NCBI RefSeq assembly: GCF_001457475.1
Contig: NZ_LN831029.1
Location: 3,906,001-3,970,000 of the forward strand
DNA: 64,000 nt
Source of the DNA: Achromobacter xylosoxidans
GTDB lineage: Bacteria > Pseudomonadota > Gammaproteobacteria > Burkholderiales > Burkholderiaceae_B
Direction: 5' to 3'
Below, piece by piece: positions 17,239 to 25,892 of this stretch. A program made the position numbers and the translations under genes. How positions within the stretch are numbered: the stretch's first letter is position 1; the number at the start of each line of letters is the position of its first letter. A model generated the notes under the pieces. That model was given only the letters and a program-made list of their open reading frames with translations, was not told where the DNA came from and did not search any database.

Positions 17239-17347
17239 TTTTCACCTTCCATAGTTCTGGACACAGCGCCAAGCAAGCATTCCTCAGATTCGACGGCAAA
17301 TCATTCGGCAACTTGATCCCCTGCCCGGCCGCCCATAGCTCCCTCAA

Positions 17348-18493
17348 TCACCGGAACCGCAGGTGCCGCCGCTGCAACTGCCCCACCGTCCGGCACCCCA
17401 TCAGCTTCATCGCCCGCTCGATCTCCACGCGCATCTGTTCCAGCGCCCTTTCCACGCCGGGCCGCCCGGCGGCAGCCAGCGGGAACAGGTAGTAGCGGCC
17501 CAGCCCCACGGCCTTGGCGCCCAGCGCCAGCGCCTTGAGCACGTGCGTGCCGCGCTGCACGCCGCCGTCCATCATCACGTCGATGCGGTCGCCGACGGCG
17601 TCGACGATCTCGGCCAACTGGTCGAAGGCGCTGCGCGAGCCGTCGAGCTGGCGGCCGCCGTGGTTGGACAGCACGATGCCGGTGCAGCCGATGTCGACGG
17701 CGCGTTTGGCGTCCTCGACCGACATGATGCCCTTCAGGCAGAACTGGCCGCCCCACTCGCGCACCATGGCGGCGACGTCGTCCCAGGTCATGGCCGGGTC
17801 CAGCATCTCGGTGAAATAACGGCTGATGGACATGGCGCCGCCGCCCATGTCGACGTGGCCGTCGAGCTGCGGCAGGCGGAAGCGTTCGTGGGTGGCGTAG
17901 TTGATGGCCCAGGCCGGCTTGATGGCGAACTGGGCGATGCCGGCCAGGTTCAGGCGGAACGGGATGGCAAAGCCCGTGCGCTTGTCGCGCTCGCGGTTGC
18001 CCCCGGTGATGCTGTCGACGGTCAGCATCATGACCTGCACGCCGGCGGCCTTGGCGCGCGCCATCATGTCGCGGTTCAGGCCGCGGTCCTTGTGGAAGTA
18101 GAACTGGTAGACCTGCGGGCCGCCGCTGATCTGGCGCGCTTCTTCCAGGCTGACGGTGCCCAGCGACGACACCCCGAACATGGTGCCGAACTTGCCGGCG
18201 GCGGCGGCCACGGCGCGTTCGCCGTCGTGGTGGAACAGGCGTTGCAGCGCGGTGGGCGAGCAATAGACCGGCATGGCCAGCTTCTGGCCCATCACGGTGA
18301 CGGACATGTCCACATCCGCCACGCCGCGCAGCACGTCGGGCACCAGGTCGCAGGCCTCGAAGGCCTCGGTGTTGCGGCGGTAGGAGGTCTCATCGTCGGC
18401 GGCGCCGTCGATGTAGTTGAAGATCGGGCCGGGCAGCCGCTGGCGCGCCATGCGGCGAAAGTCGTGGAAATTCTGGCACTGGTTCAGGCGCAT
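17348..18493 (-). CDS. FMN-dependent alpha-hydroxy acid dehydrogenase (L-lactate dehydrogenase-like)
   Basis: A 381-residue flavoenzyme of the LldD/glycolate oxidase family. It starts with NFHDFRRMARQRLPGPIFNYIDGAADDE, then MPVYCSPTALQRLFHHDGE, VYQFYFHKDRG and the active-site signature SNHGGRQLDG with catalytic H278 and R281. It finishes with IDVMMDGGVQRGTHVLKALALGAKAVGLGR, the FMN phosphate loop. It oxidises a 2-hydroxy acid, most likely L-lactate, to the 2-oxo acid and passes electrons to quinone. The gene stands alone with a 228-bp gap to the divergent TfoX-like gene. The exact substrate is not certain from sequence. Confidence 0.88.
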   Translation of the reverse strand: MRLNQCQNFHDFRRMARQRLPGPIFNYIDGAADDETSYRRNTEAFEACDLVPDVLRGVADVDMSVTVMGQKLAMPVYCSPTALQRLFHHDGERAVAAAAGKFGTMFGVSSLGTVSLEEARQISGGPQVYQFYFHKDRGLNRDMMARAKAAGVQVMMLTVDSITGGNRERDKRTGFAIPFRLNLAGIAQFAIKPAWAINYATHERFRLPQLDGHVDMGGGAMSISRYFTEMLDPAMTWDDVAAMVREWGGQFCLKGIMSVEDAKRAVDIGCTGIVLSNHGGRQLDGSRSAFDQLAEIVDAVGDRIDVMMDGGVQRGTHVLKALALGAKAVGLGRYYLFPLAAAGRPGVERALEQMRVEIERAMKLMGCRTVGQLQRRHLRFR

Positions 18494-18721
18494 CGGGGGA
18501 CCTTTTATCTACGCTGCACGTACAAACGACATACCGGTTGCCACCTCGCCGGCGGTGCAAACCACTGGACCGCTGGCGGTCCGGGTCGGGCCGGTCGCCA
18601 GGGCATGGAGCGGAATTGTAGTCCGACGCGCTGGGGCGGCCGCTTGCAGACATCACATGTCGGACGGGACGGCCCTGGAGTCTGATACCGTTTGCGTTGT
18701 CGCCCCGCCCTTGCCGCCGTC

Positions 18722-19144
18722 ATGCCCCAACGCCCCGACCTGTTCTCGCCCCCCTCCCGCCAGCGCGCCGCCCGCGCCAATTCACTGCTGTGGATCCTCG
18801 ACCCGCTCGAGCGTGATCCCGGCTATCTGCGCCGCAAGATGTTCGGCTGCGACGCCGCCTACCTGGACGGCGCGCTGTACCTGGTGGTGGCCGACCGCGA
18901 AACGCCCTGGAACGGCGTGATGGTGTGCACCTCGCATGAGCGCCACGCGGCGCTGCTGGCCGACATGCCGAGCCTGCTGCCGCACCCGGAACTGGGCAAG
19001 TGGCTGTACCTGCCGCAGACCGACGAGGCGTTCGAGACGCTGGCGGCCCGGTTGGTGGCGCTGGCGTTGGCGCGTGATCCGCGCCTGGGCGTGGCGCCCA
19101 AGCCGCGGGCGCGGCGGCGCAAGTCCTGGCGGGGCGAGGAATAA
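18722..19144 (+). CDS. TfoX N-terminal domain-like protein
   Basis: A 140-residue small protein; the ATG at 18722 is preferred since the family begins shortly before the conserved phrase. The phrase RRKMFGCDAAYLDGALYLVVAD matches the RxMFGGxxxyxdGxxFalv core of TfoX N-terminal domain proteins. The rest (ELGKWLYLPQTDEAFETLAARLVALAL) follows the same fold, ending in a basic tail PRARRRKSWRGEE. TfoX in Haemophilus regulates competence, but most stand-alone members are of unknown function. It is convergent with the next gene, with 62 bp between the stops holding a 14-bp self-complementary GC palindrome at 19146-19159. Confidence 0.7.
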   Translation: MPQRPDLFSPPSRQRAARANSLLWILDPLERDPGYLRRKMFGCDAAYLDGALYLVVADRETPWNGVMVCTSHERHAALLADMPSLLPHPELGKWLYLPQTDEAFETLAARLVALALARDPRLGVAPKPRARRRKSWRGEE

Positions 19145-19206
19145 AGCGCGCCGGCGCGCCCTTCCACCGCCCGGCATGCCCTTACGGCTGCCATGGCCGA
19201 GTTGGC

Positions 19207-20010
19207 TCACATCGATCCGGCCGGATCGCCAAACACCTCGCGCCAGGGCTGCGACAGCACATCGGCGTCCGCCGTCGACAGGTATTGCGGCGCCCCCCGC
19301 GCCATGGCGGCAAACAGCAAGGCGTCGCTGGCCCCGTCCCACGGCGCCGCGAGCGACTCGTCGACCTCGCCGTCCTCGTCCACTTCGCGAATGAACGCGG
19401 CGTCGCCATCGACGGCCTGGGCGCGTTGCCGCAGCAGGCCGTGGATCTGCAGCAAGCCGCCATGCACGGGCGAACGCGCTCCGCCCCGGCAGCGCGCGGC
19501 GGCCAGCACGCCATACCATTCCGATTGCGGCGGCGCATCGGCAGGCGTGGGGACGCCCTCTTCGTCTTTCGACCAGCGCTCCCAGGCGCGACCGTAGCGG
19601 TCCCAGCCGTCGGCGGGCAGATCGGCGCCCAGCGCCCGCGCCTGTTCGCGCGTCAGTTCGGGAATGCGGGCCAGGATGTCGACCACCGCCTGGCCGTGCG
19701 GGCCGAACAGCGCGCCCGGCGGCAGCGGTTGCAGCAGTTCGATCGCGGCGGCGCGCCAGTAGCCGGGTTGCGCCACCAGTCCGGACATGTCGCCCAGTTG
19801 CGTCACGCGCACGCGCCACAACTGCCCGGGCCAGCGGCGGCCCAGCGTCATGGTGGCAATGGATTGATCGACGACCAGCCAGGGCGGCTCGGCGCGCGCC
19901 AGGCGGACGTGGTTGCCGGTGCGTTCAAGCGCCATGTCGGGATCGGCGGCGTCGAACCAGAAACCGTCGCGGTCGGAAGAGGCGGGCGTGGAAGTCGTCA
20001 TGGCCGTCAT
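19207..20010 (-). CDS. Hypothetical protein, 267 aa
   Basis: Soluble protein without signal peptide or membrane segments, and no family recognised. The first third includes FWFDAADPDMALERTGNHVRLA and LWRVRVTQLGDMSG; the middle has ARIPELTREQARALGADLPADGWDRYGRAWERWSKDEEG; the end is acidic (REVDEDGEVDESLAAPW). The ATG at 20010 follows GGACAG by 4 bases. A second ATG at 20001 is less well placed. Three 13-bp direct repeats lie directly upstream, one overlapping the ribosome binding site. The diguanylate cyclase gene is 112 bp upstream on the same strand. Confidence 0.6.
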   Translation of the reverse strand: MTAMTTSTPASSDRDGFWFDAADPDMALERTGNHVRLARAEPPWLVVDQSIATMTLGRRWPGQLWRVRVTQLGDMSGLVAQPGYWRAAAIELLQPLPPGALFGPHGQAVVDILARIPELTREQARALGADLPADGWDRYGRAWERWSKDEEGVPTPADAPPQSEWYGVLAAARCRGGARSPVHGGLLQIHGLLRQRAQAVDGDAAFIREVDEDGEVDESLAAPWDGASDALLFAAMARGAPQYLSTADADVLSQPWREVFGDPAGSM

Positions 20011-20017
20011 TATCTGT

Positions 20018-20056
20018 CCAAAGCGTCGACCCAAAGCATCGATCCAAAGCGGCGGC
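20018..20056 (-). repeat. Three tandem 13-bp repeats in a gene leader
   Basis: Units at 20018-20030 and 20031-20043 match at 11 of 13 positions; 20044-20056 shares only the CCAAAGC core. On the minus strand this gives GCTTTGG three times at 13-base spacing, directly before the start codon of the 267-residue protein. The position suggests a regulatory role. Confidence 0.7.
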
Positions 20057-20075
20057 CGGCGCGCGAACGGCCGCC
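20051..20075 (-). terminator. Stem-loop after the diguanylate cyclase gene
   Basis: Perfect 8-bp inverted repeat GGCGGCCG / CGGCCGCC with a 9-base loop, about 50 bases beyond the stop of the GGDEF gene on the minus strand. Confidence 0.4.
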
Positions 20076-20122
20076 GGGCATCCCGCCCCTCGGGCCGCGT
20101 CATTGCCTGGGACGGCGGCGCC

Positions 20123-21298
20123 TCAATCCGCGGCGGCCCGTTCGGGCGCCAGGGCCTCCTCCAGCCGGTTGCCGCCCAGGGACTTGGCGCGATACAGCGC
20201 CAGGTCCGCACGCGCCAGCGCATCGGCCAGCGGCGGCGCGTCCTCGTCGAAACAGGCCAGGCCGATGCTGACGGTGGCGGCGATGCCCAGGCCATCGGCC
20301 GGGTTGGCGATGGTGGTGGCAAAACGGCGGGCCGCGGCCGCCCCCAATTGATGGGCGCGGCGGGCGTCGTCACCCGCCAGCAGCGCGGCGAATTCCTCGC
20401 CGCCAAGGCGCGCCAGGATGACCTGCGGCCCGAGCGCATCCCGGGCCACGGTGGCGAACGCCGCCAGCACCAGATCGCCGGTGTGGTGGCCGTAGCGGTC
20501 GTTGATGGCCTTGAACTGGTCCAGGTCGAACGCCAGCACGGCGATGGGCTCGCGCCCCGCGCTGGCCGCGATGAGGCGCGCGCCCTGCTCGAAGAACCAG
20601 CGGCGGTTGCCCAGCCGCGTCAGGTAGTCGGTCTGCGACTCGCGCACCAACTGCGCATGGGTTTCCTCGCGGATCAGCTTGATCAGCGTCATTGGCAGCA
20701 GCACCGAATACAACACCCCTTCGTACATGGTGATATTGCTGGCCAGCAACTGCACCGACGGACCCTCGACGGCGACCCACCACGGCAGCAGGAAGGTCCG
20801 GCAGAAATAGACCAACGCATGGATGCCCGCGACGGCGATGGCGAAGTTGCGGGTCTTCAGCGTCTTCATGGAATCGCAGCGCAGCAGTTCCCAGGCGGTC
20901 AGCGCGCTGACCAGCGCAATGGGAAAAGCGCTGACGTATTTCCAGACCACGTCCTGCCCCGGCACGCCGGCCGCCAGCCAGATCAGCGCCATGACCGCCA
21001 GCAGGCCCACCGAACGCTTGCGGTAATGGCGCCCGCTGAGCGAGGCGACGCTGTTCAGCACCAGCAGGTAGCCGCTGAGGATGACCAGATTGCTCAGCGG
21101 CGCGCCGATCGCGGCAGGCATGTCGGCGCGGAACAAGGCGCAGATACAGCCCACGGCCAACGTGCCGAAACCGGCCGCCAGGATACCCAGCGAACGGCTG
21201 CGATTGGGATGGGTCCGATGCTCCCAGAACGTCAGGCCGGCACTGGCCAGCAGCGTTCCGATGGTGATGAAGTAAAGGGTGAGCAGATCGACGTGCAT
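20123..21298 (-). CDS. Membrane diguanylate cyclase (GGDEF protein)
   Basis: A 391-residue protein. Residues 1-200 hold six or seven hydrophobic segments (for example LYFITIGTLLASAGLTFW and VGLLAVMALIWLAAGVP), a membrane sensor. From about 225 (TDYLTRLGNRRWFFEQ) a GGDEF domain follows, with FDLDQFKAINDRYGHHTGDLVL and the active-site motif GGEEF at 299-303, and IGLACF near the end. The enzyme makes cyclic di-GMP from two GTP, which promotes attachment and biofilm. The inhibitory I-site RxxD, expected nine residues before the motif, is absent (GPQV instead), so product inhibition is probably lost. It stands alone with a monocistronic look. Confidence 0.92.
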   Translation of the reverse strand: MHVDLLTLYFITIGTLLASAGLTFWEHRTHPNRSRSLGILAAGFGTLAVGCICALFRADMPAAIGAPLSNLVILSGYLLVLNSVASLSGRHYRKRSVGLLAVMALIWLAAGVPGQDVVWKYVSAFPIALVSALTAWELLRCDSMKTLKTRNFAIAVAGIHALVYFCRTFLLPWWVAVEGPSVQLLASNITMYEGVLYSVLLPMTLIKLIREETHAQLVRESQTDYLTRLGNRRWFFEQGARLIAASAGREPIAVLAFDLDQFKAINDRYGHHTGDLVLAAFATVARDALGPQVILARLGGEEFAALLAGDDARRAHQLGAAAARRFATTIANPADGLGIAATVSIGLACFDEDAPPLADALARADLALYRAKSLGGNRLEEALAPERAAAD

Positions 21299-21381
21299 CT
21301 CGGCCGGAAAGAGGTGGCACGCCAGGAGGAAATTGCGGCGGCGTTCGCAATTTTAGGGGGAAATCCGCCGCGGATATGTGA

Positions 21382-21429
21382 CGGGGCGGCCGCTATCGGG
21401 GGCAATAAGTCCCCAATTAGGCCGCCCCG
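21382..21429 (-). terminator. Strong stem-loop after the first FhuA-type receptor
   Basis: 10-bp perfect inverted repeat (CGGGGCGGCC / GGCCGCCCCG) enclosing a second small GGGG/CCCC hairpin, 11 bases beyond the receptor stop. Confidence 0.6.
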
Positions 21430-21440
21430 CCCGCTTGGTG

Positions 21441-23606
21441 TCAGAAGCGATACGTCACGCTGCCCACCACGGTGCGGCGGGTGCCGAAGAAGCAATCGCC
21501 ACGGGCAAGGCAGGTGCCCACGTACTGTTTGTCGAACAGGTTGGTGACGTTCAGCGCCAGGCGCATGGGACCCGCATCGTAGGCCAGCACGGCGTCATAC
21601 AGGGTGACGGCGGGCACGCCGTTCTGGCCGGTGCCGTCGTCGCTGCTGCCGTTGTAGCGCACGCCCGCCCCCGCCAGGAAGCCCGGGGTTCCCATCACGC
21701 TGAAGCGGTAGTTGGCCCAGAACGACGCCATGTGCCGGGGAATGCTGGCCAGTTGGCGCCCCTGTTCGGCCGGCGTGCCCTTGGCCACCTTGGCGTCCAG
21801 GAAAGTGTAGGTGGCCACCAGATCGACATTGCCCAGCGACGCCAGGGCTTCCAGTTCGGCGCCCTTGGTGCGGGCCTCGCCGACCTGCACCGTGTCGGCA
21901 ATGCCGTTGACCACGCCGGCGACCTTGCGGTTTTTCTCGGTCATGTCGAACACGCTGGCGGTGACCGTCAGGTTCTCGCCCGGCGGCTGGTACTTCAGGC
22001 CCGCCTCCCATTGCTTGCCGCGCAGCGGCTTGAACGCCTGGTTGGCACGGTTGAAGCCGGCCAGGCCCTGGAACGATTCCGAGTAGCTCAGATAGGGATT
22101 GAGGCCGGCCTCGGAGCGGTACATCAGGCCAAAGCGCTTGCTCATTTCGCTGTCATCGCGCGACCCGGACGGCGTATCGTCCACCGACGCGCGCGAGCGA
22201 TCGTGGCGCAGCCCCAGCATCAGCAGCCAACGCTCCCATTCGAGCTGGTCCTGCATGTAGAGGCCCAACTGGTTGCCGCGCGAGGTCGGCGCGCTGACCG
22301 TCGAGGTGGGCGGCGTGAAGTTGCCGTACACGGGGTTGTGCACGTCGATGGGCGCGACCGTGCCGCCCACCCCCTGGCGCGCATCCAGCACGGAACGCTG
22401 GTAGTCGATGCCGGTCAGCAGGGTGTGGCGGATCGGGCCGGTCTGGAACTTGAACTGGCCCTGGGTGTCGACCACGAACTGCTTGAGGGTCGGCTGGTTC
22501 TGGTAGATCACGCGGCGCAGCAGCGTGTCGCTGCCCGGCACCCATCCATGCCCGGCGCCGTTGAAGCCGGCGGTGTAGATGCTGCGATAGTCGACCTCGC
22601 TGTGCGTGTAGCGCAGGTTCTGCCGCACCGTGACGTTGTCGTTGAAGGCGTGCTCGAACTGGTAGCCCACCGCGCTCTGCCTGGCGGTGTACTTGTCGAA
22701 GTCGGGTTCGCTGACGAAGAAGTCCTGCGGGATGCGGCCGGCCGGCGTGCTGGTGAGCGTGCCGCGCCACGGGAAGAAACCGACCATCGACCCGCTATTG
22801 TCTTTCTGGAAATTGGCCAGCAGCGTCAACGAGGTCGCGGCGCTGGGCCGCCAGGTCAACGACGGCGCGATGAAATAGCGGTCGTCGTCGACGTATTTGA
22901 CCGAACTGTCGCTATCGCGCCCCAACGCGACCACGCGATACAGCCACTTGCCGTCTTCGTCGATCGGGCCGGTGAGGTCGGCCTGGATCTGCTTGCGGTT
23001 GTGGTTGCCGTAGCTGACGCCGATCTCGCGCATCGCCTCGGGCTGCGGCCGCTTGCTGATCTGGTTGACGATGCCGCCGATGGCGCCCTGCCCGTACAGC
23101 ATGCCGGACGGCCCGCGCAGGATCTCGATGCGCTCCAGCGCGTAGGGGTCGGGCCGGGTGTTGTTGTAGGACCCCACGGCGTTGAGCAGGCCGTCCAGGT
23201 ATTGGGTGGAATCGGTGCCGCGGATCTTGATGGAGTCGCCGCGATTGTCCGGCCCGAACGCGCCGGCCGTGACGCCAGCGGTATAGCCCGCCGCCTGCTG
23301 CACCGACTGGGCGCCCTGCAGCGTCATGCGATCCTGGGTGATGACGCTGATCGACTGCGGCGTTTCCATCACCGGGGTGTCGGTCTTGGTGGCGGTGGCG
23401 GCACGCTTGGCGACAAAGCCCTGCACGGGGCCGACCGCGGTCTGTTCGACGTCGCTGCCCGTGACGGTGACGGCGGGCAAGTGGACCTCGGCAGGGGCGG
23501 ACTGCGCCAGGGCGGCGCCCGGCAGGCCCAGGCCGAATACGATCAAAGGCAATTGCCGGGCCCGGAAATGCACCGGGCGCCGGCGGGACGAAAGGCTTAC
23601 AGCCAT
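21441..23606 (-). CDS. TonB-dependent siderophore receptor, FhuA-type (copy 1)
   Basis: A 721-residue outer-membrane receptor. Signal region up to about residue 35 (LPGAALAQSAPA). Plug: TPVMETPQSISVITQDRM, IKIRGTDSTQYLDGLLN, LERIEILRGPSGMLYGQGAIGG and NQISKRPQ. Barrel: LEWERWLLMLGLRHDRSR, KQWEAGLKYQPPGENLTVTA and the end LFDKQYVGTCLARGDCFFGT...VTYRF with terminal Phe. The paired Cys near the end and overall style match the ferrichrome/hydroxamate (FhuA, FoxA) group. Imports a ferric siderophore with TonB. It is a close paralogue of the next gene upstream. A perfect 7-bp-arm dyad resembling a Fur site lies 27 bases upstream. Confidence 0.93.
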   Translation of the reverse strand: MAVSLSSRRRPVHFRARQLPLIVFGLGLPGAALAQSAPAEVHLPAVTVTGSDVEQTAVGPVQGFVAKRAATATKTDTPVMETPQSISVITQDRMTLQGAQSVQQAAGYTAGVTAGAFGPDNRGDSIKIRGTDSTQYLDGLLNAVGSYNNTRPDPYALERIEILRGPSGMLYGQGAIGGIVNQISKRPQPEAMREIGVSYGNHNRKQIQADLTGPIDEDGKWLYRVVALGRDSDSSVKYVDDDRYFIAPSLTWRPSAATSLTLLANFQKDNSGSMVGFFPWRGTLTSTPAGRIPQDFFVSEPDFDKYTARQSAVGYQFEHAFNDNVTVRQNLRYTHSEVDYRSIYTAGFNGAGHGWVPGSDTLLRRVIYQNQPTLKQFVVDTQGQFKFQTGPIRHTLLTGIDYQRSVLDARQGVGGTVAPIDVHNPVYGNFTPPTSTVSAPTSRGNQLGLYMQDQLEWERWLLMLGLRHDRSRASVDDTPSGSRDDSEMSKRFGLMYRSEAGLNPYLSYSESFQGLAGFNRANQAFKPLRGKQWEAGLKYQPPGENLTVTASVFDMTEKNRKVAGVVNGIADTVQVGEARTKGAELEALASLGNVDLVATYTFLDAKVAKGTPAEQGRQLASIPRHMASFWANYRFSVMGTPGFLAGAGVRYNGSSDDGTGQNGVPAVTLYDAVLAYDAGPMRLALNVTNLFDKQYVGTCLARGDCFFGTRRTVVGSVTYRF

Positions 23607-23632
23607 GGAAACTCCGCTCGCATGTGAATGGC

Positions 23633-23651
23633 AATAAGAACCAGTCTTATT
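23633..23651 (-). promoter_or_regulatory. Fur-like dyad before FhuA-type copy 1
   Basis: AATAAGA-ACCAG-TCTTATT, a perfect 19-bp dyad with 7-bp arms, 27 bases upstream of the start codon. Size and position fit a Fur operator, although the sequence differs from the textbook consensus. Confidence 0.5.
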
Positions 23652-23744
23652 ACATGATGAGGCGGAATTATAGTCACACTGTTTCAGCGGAATGCCAGGA
23701 AGCGATCATCGCGGCGCTGGAGGCATTGGCCCGCCCTGGCCCGG

Positions 23745-25892
23745 TCAGAAGCGGTACGTCACGCTGCCAACCACGCTGCGCCGGGTGCCGAAGAAGCAAT
23801 CGCCGCGCGCCAGGCAAACGTCGACGTAGCGCTTGTCGAACAGATTGGTGACATTGAGCGCCATCCGCATCGGTCCCGCATCGTAGGCCAGCACGGCATC
23901 GTACAGGGTCACGGCGGCCATGCCATTGTGGCCGGTGCCGTCATCGTGGGTGCCGTTGTAGCGCGCGCCGGCCCCCGCGACCAGGCCTGACACGCCGAAT
24001 GCGCGGAAGCGGTAGTTGGCCCAGAACGATGCCATGTGCCGGGCGATGCCGGACAGTTGCCTGCCCTCTTCGGCAGGCTTGCCCCTGGCGACGCGGGCAT
24101 CCAGGTAGGTGTAGCTGGCCACCAGGTCGAGATTGCCCTGCGAGGCCAGCGCCTCCAGTTCAAGGCCTCGGGTGCGCGCCTGGCCCACCTGCACCGTATC
24201 CGCGCGCCCATTGACCACGCCCGGCACTTTGCGGTTGTTCTCGATCATCGCGAAGATGGCGGCGGTTAGCGTGAGGTTACGGCCGGCAGGCTGGTATTTG
24301 GCCCCCGCCTCCCATTGCTTGCCACGCAGCGGCTTGAACGGTTCATTGGCCTTGTTCAGCCCCGTCTGCCCCTCGAATGACTCGGCATAGCTGATGTAAG
24401 GGTTCAAGCCAGCGACGGAACGGTACATCAAGCCGAAACGCCTGGTCAGCGCGCTGTCGTCCGCGCCGCCTTTCGGATCATTGTCGACACTGGTGCGGGA
24501 ATGATCGTGCCGCAGCCCCAGCATCAGCAGCCAGCGCTCCCATTCAAGCTGATCCTGCAGGTACAGGCCGGTCTGATGGGCGCGATAGGTCGACCAGGCG
24601 TACGAGGTCGGCGCCACATAGTTGCCATAGACCGGATGATGCACATCGATCGGCGCCGCGGTGCCTCCCAGGCCGAGCCGGGAATCGAGGATGGCGCGTT
24701 GATAGTCGATGCCCGCCAGCACCGTGTGGCGCACGGGGCCGGCGCGCAGGCTCAACTGCGCCTGGGTGTCCACCACCCCTTGCCGCAACGCCTTCTGTTC
24801 CTGGTAGAGCTTGCGGCGCAGCAGGGTGTCGCTGCCCGGAACCCAACCATGGCTGGCGCCAGTGAAGCCGGCGGTGTAGATGCTGCGATAGTCGACAGCG
24901 CTCTGCGTGTAGCGCAAATTCTGACGCACGGTCAGCCTGTCGTTGAAGGCATGCTCGAACTGGTAGCCGGCCGCGCGCTGGCGGGCTACGTATTTGTCGA
25001 AGTCCGGTTCGCTGACGAAAAAGTCTTGCGGGATGCGCCCGGCCGGCGTGTCGGTAACTGTGCCACGCCTTGGGAAAAACCCCGCCATGGTGCCGCTGTC
25101 GTCTTCCTGCAGGTTGCCCAGCAGGGTCAGCGAGGTGGCGGCGCTGGGCCGCCAGGTCAAGGACGGCGCCACGAAATAGCGGTTGTCCTTGGCATGCTTG
25201 ACGGCGCTGTCGCTATCGCGACCCAACGCGACGATGCGATACAGCCATGAGCCGCCAGCATCGAGGGGGCCGGTGAAATCGGCCTGGACCTGTTTGCGGT
25301 CGTGCGAACCATAGCTGACGCCAAGTTCGCGCATTGCCTCGGCCTGCGGCCGTTTGCTGACCAGATTCAGAATGCCGCCGATGGAGCCTTGTCCGTAAAG
25401 CATGCCCGACGGCCCGCGCAGGATCTCGATACGTTCGAGCGCGTAGGGGTCCGGCCGGGTATTGTTGTAGTACCAGGCGCTGTTGAGCAGTCCGTCCAGA
25501 TAATGGGTCGAGTCCGCCCCCCGGATCTTGACGCCATCGCGGCGATGGTCGATGCGATTGTTGGCGGTGACGCCGGCGCTGTAGCCAGTAGCCTGCTGCA
25601 CTGACTGCGCGCCCTGCAATTCCATGCGGTCCCGGGTGATGACGCTGATCGACTGTGGCGTCTCCATTACCGGCGCATCGGTCTTGGTGGCCGTGACCGC
25701 GCGCTCGGCGACGAAGCCGCGCACCGGGCCGGTGGCGGTTTCCTGGACGGCGGCGCCCGGCACGGTCACGGCGGGCAGTTGCGGCGCGGGCGGCGTGACC
25801 GGCTGGGCCCGCGCGGCGCCGGACAGGCCCAGCCCGAGCACGATCAGGGGCAGGCGCAAGGCACGGGTGCGGGGCGAAAAGCGTACGGTCAT
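23745..25892 (-). CDS. TonB-dependent siderophore receptor, FhuA-type (copy 2)
   Basis: A 715-residue receptor, easily aligned along its whole length with the neighbouring copy; most plug and barrel blocks are identical or nearly so (SISVITRDRM, LERIEILRGPSGMLYGQGSIGG, LEWERWLLMLGLRHDHSR, CLARGDCFFGTRRSVVGSVTYRF). Differences cluster in the first 70 residues (signal peptide and TonB box region) and in outer-loop segments, for example the region around VHHPVYGNYVAPTSYAWSTYRAH. Tandem duplication followed by divergence of ligand-facing loops would explain this. The two copies probably take up related ferric hydroxamates. No ferric reductase or ABC importer gene is adjacent. A Fur-like site is placed at the same distance as in copy 1. 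Confidence 0.93.
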   Translation of the reverse strand: MTVRFSPRTRALRLPLIVLGLGLSGAARAQPVTPPAPQLPAVTVPGAAVQETATGPVRGFVAERAVTATKTDAPVMETPQSISVITRDRMELQGAQSVQQATGYSAGVTANNRIDHRRDGVKIRGADSTHYLDGLLNSAWYYNNTRPDPYALERIEILRGPSGMLYGQGSIGGILNLVSKRPQAEAMRELGVSYGSHDRKQVQADFTGPLDAGGSWLYRIVALGRDSDSAVKHAKDNRYFVAPSLTWRPSAATSLTLLGNLQEDDSGTMAGFFPRRGTVTDTPAGRIPQDFFVSEPDFDKYVARQRAAGYQFEHAFNDRLTVRQNLRYTQSAVDYRSIYTAGFTGASHGWVPGSDTLLRRKLYQEQKALRQGVVDTQAQLSLRAGPVRHTVLAGIDYQRAILDSRLGLGGTAAPIDVHHPVYGNYVAPTSYAWSTYRAHQTGLYLQDQLEWERWLLMLGLRHDHSRTSVDNDPKGGADDSALTRRFGLMYRSVAGLNPYISYAESFEGQTGLNKANEPFKPLRGKQWEAGAKYQPAGRNLTLTAAIFAMIENNRKVPGVVNGRADTVQVGQARTRGLELEALASQGNLDLVASYTYLDARVARGKPAEEGRQLSGIARHMASFWANYRFRAFGVSGLVAGAGARYNGTHDDGTGHNGMAAVTLYDAVLAYDAGPMRMALNVTNLFDKRYVDVCLARGDCFFGTRRSVVGSVTYRF

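Noticed and set aside
18567..18582. GGACCGC/GCGGTCC inverted repeat in the spacer before the TfoX-like gene
   Set aside because: The loop would be two bases and the place fits neither a terminator nor an obvious operator.
19146..19159. GCGCGCCGGCGCGC palindrome as a terminator
   Set aside because: It is fully self-complementary with no loop, so a hairpin would be poor; it may be a chance GC run between convergent genes.
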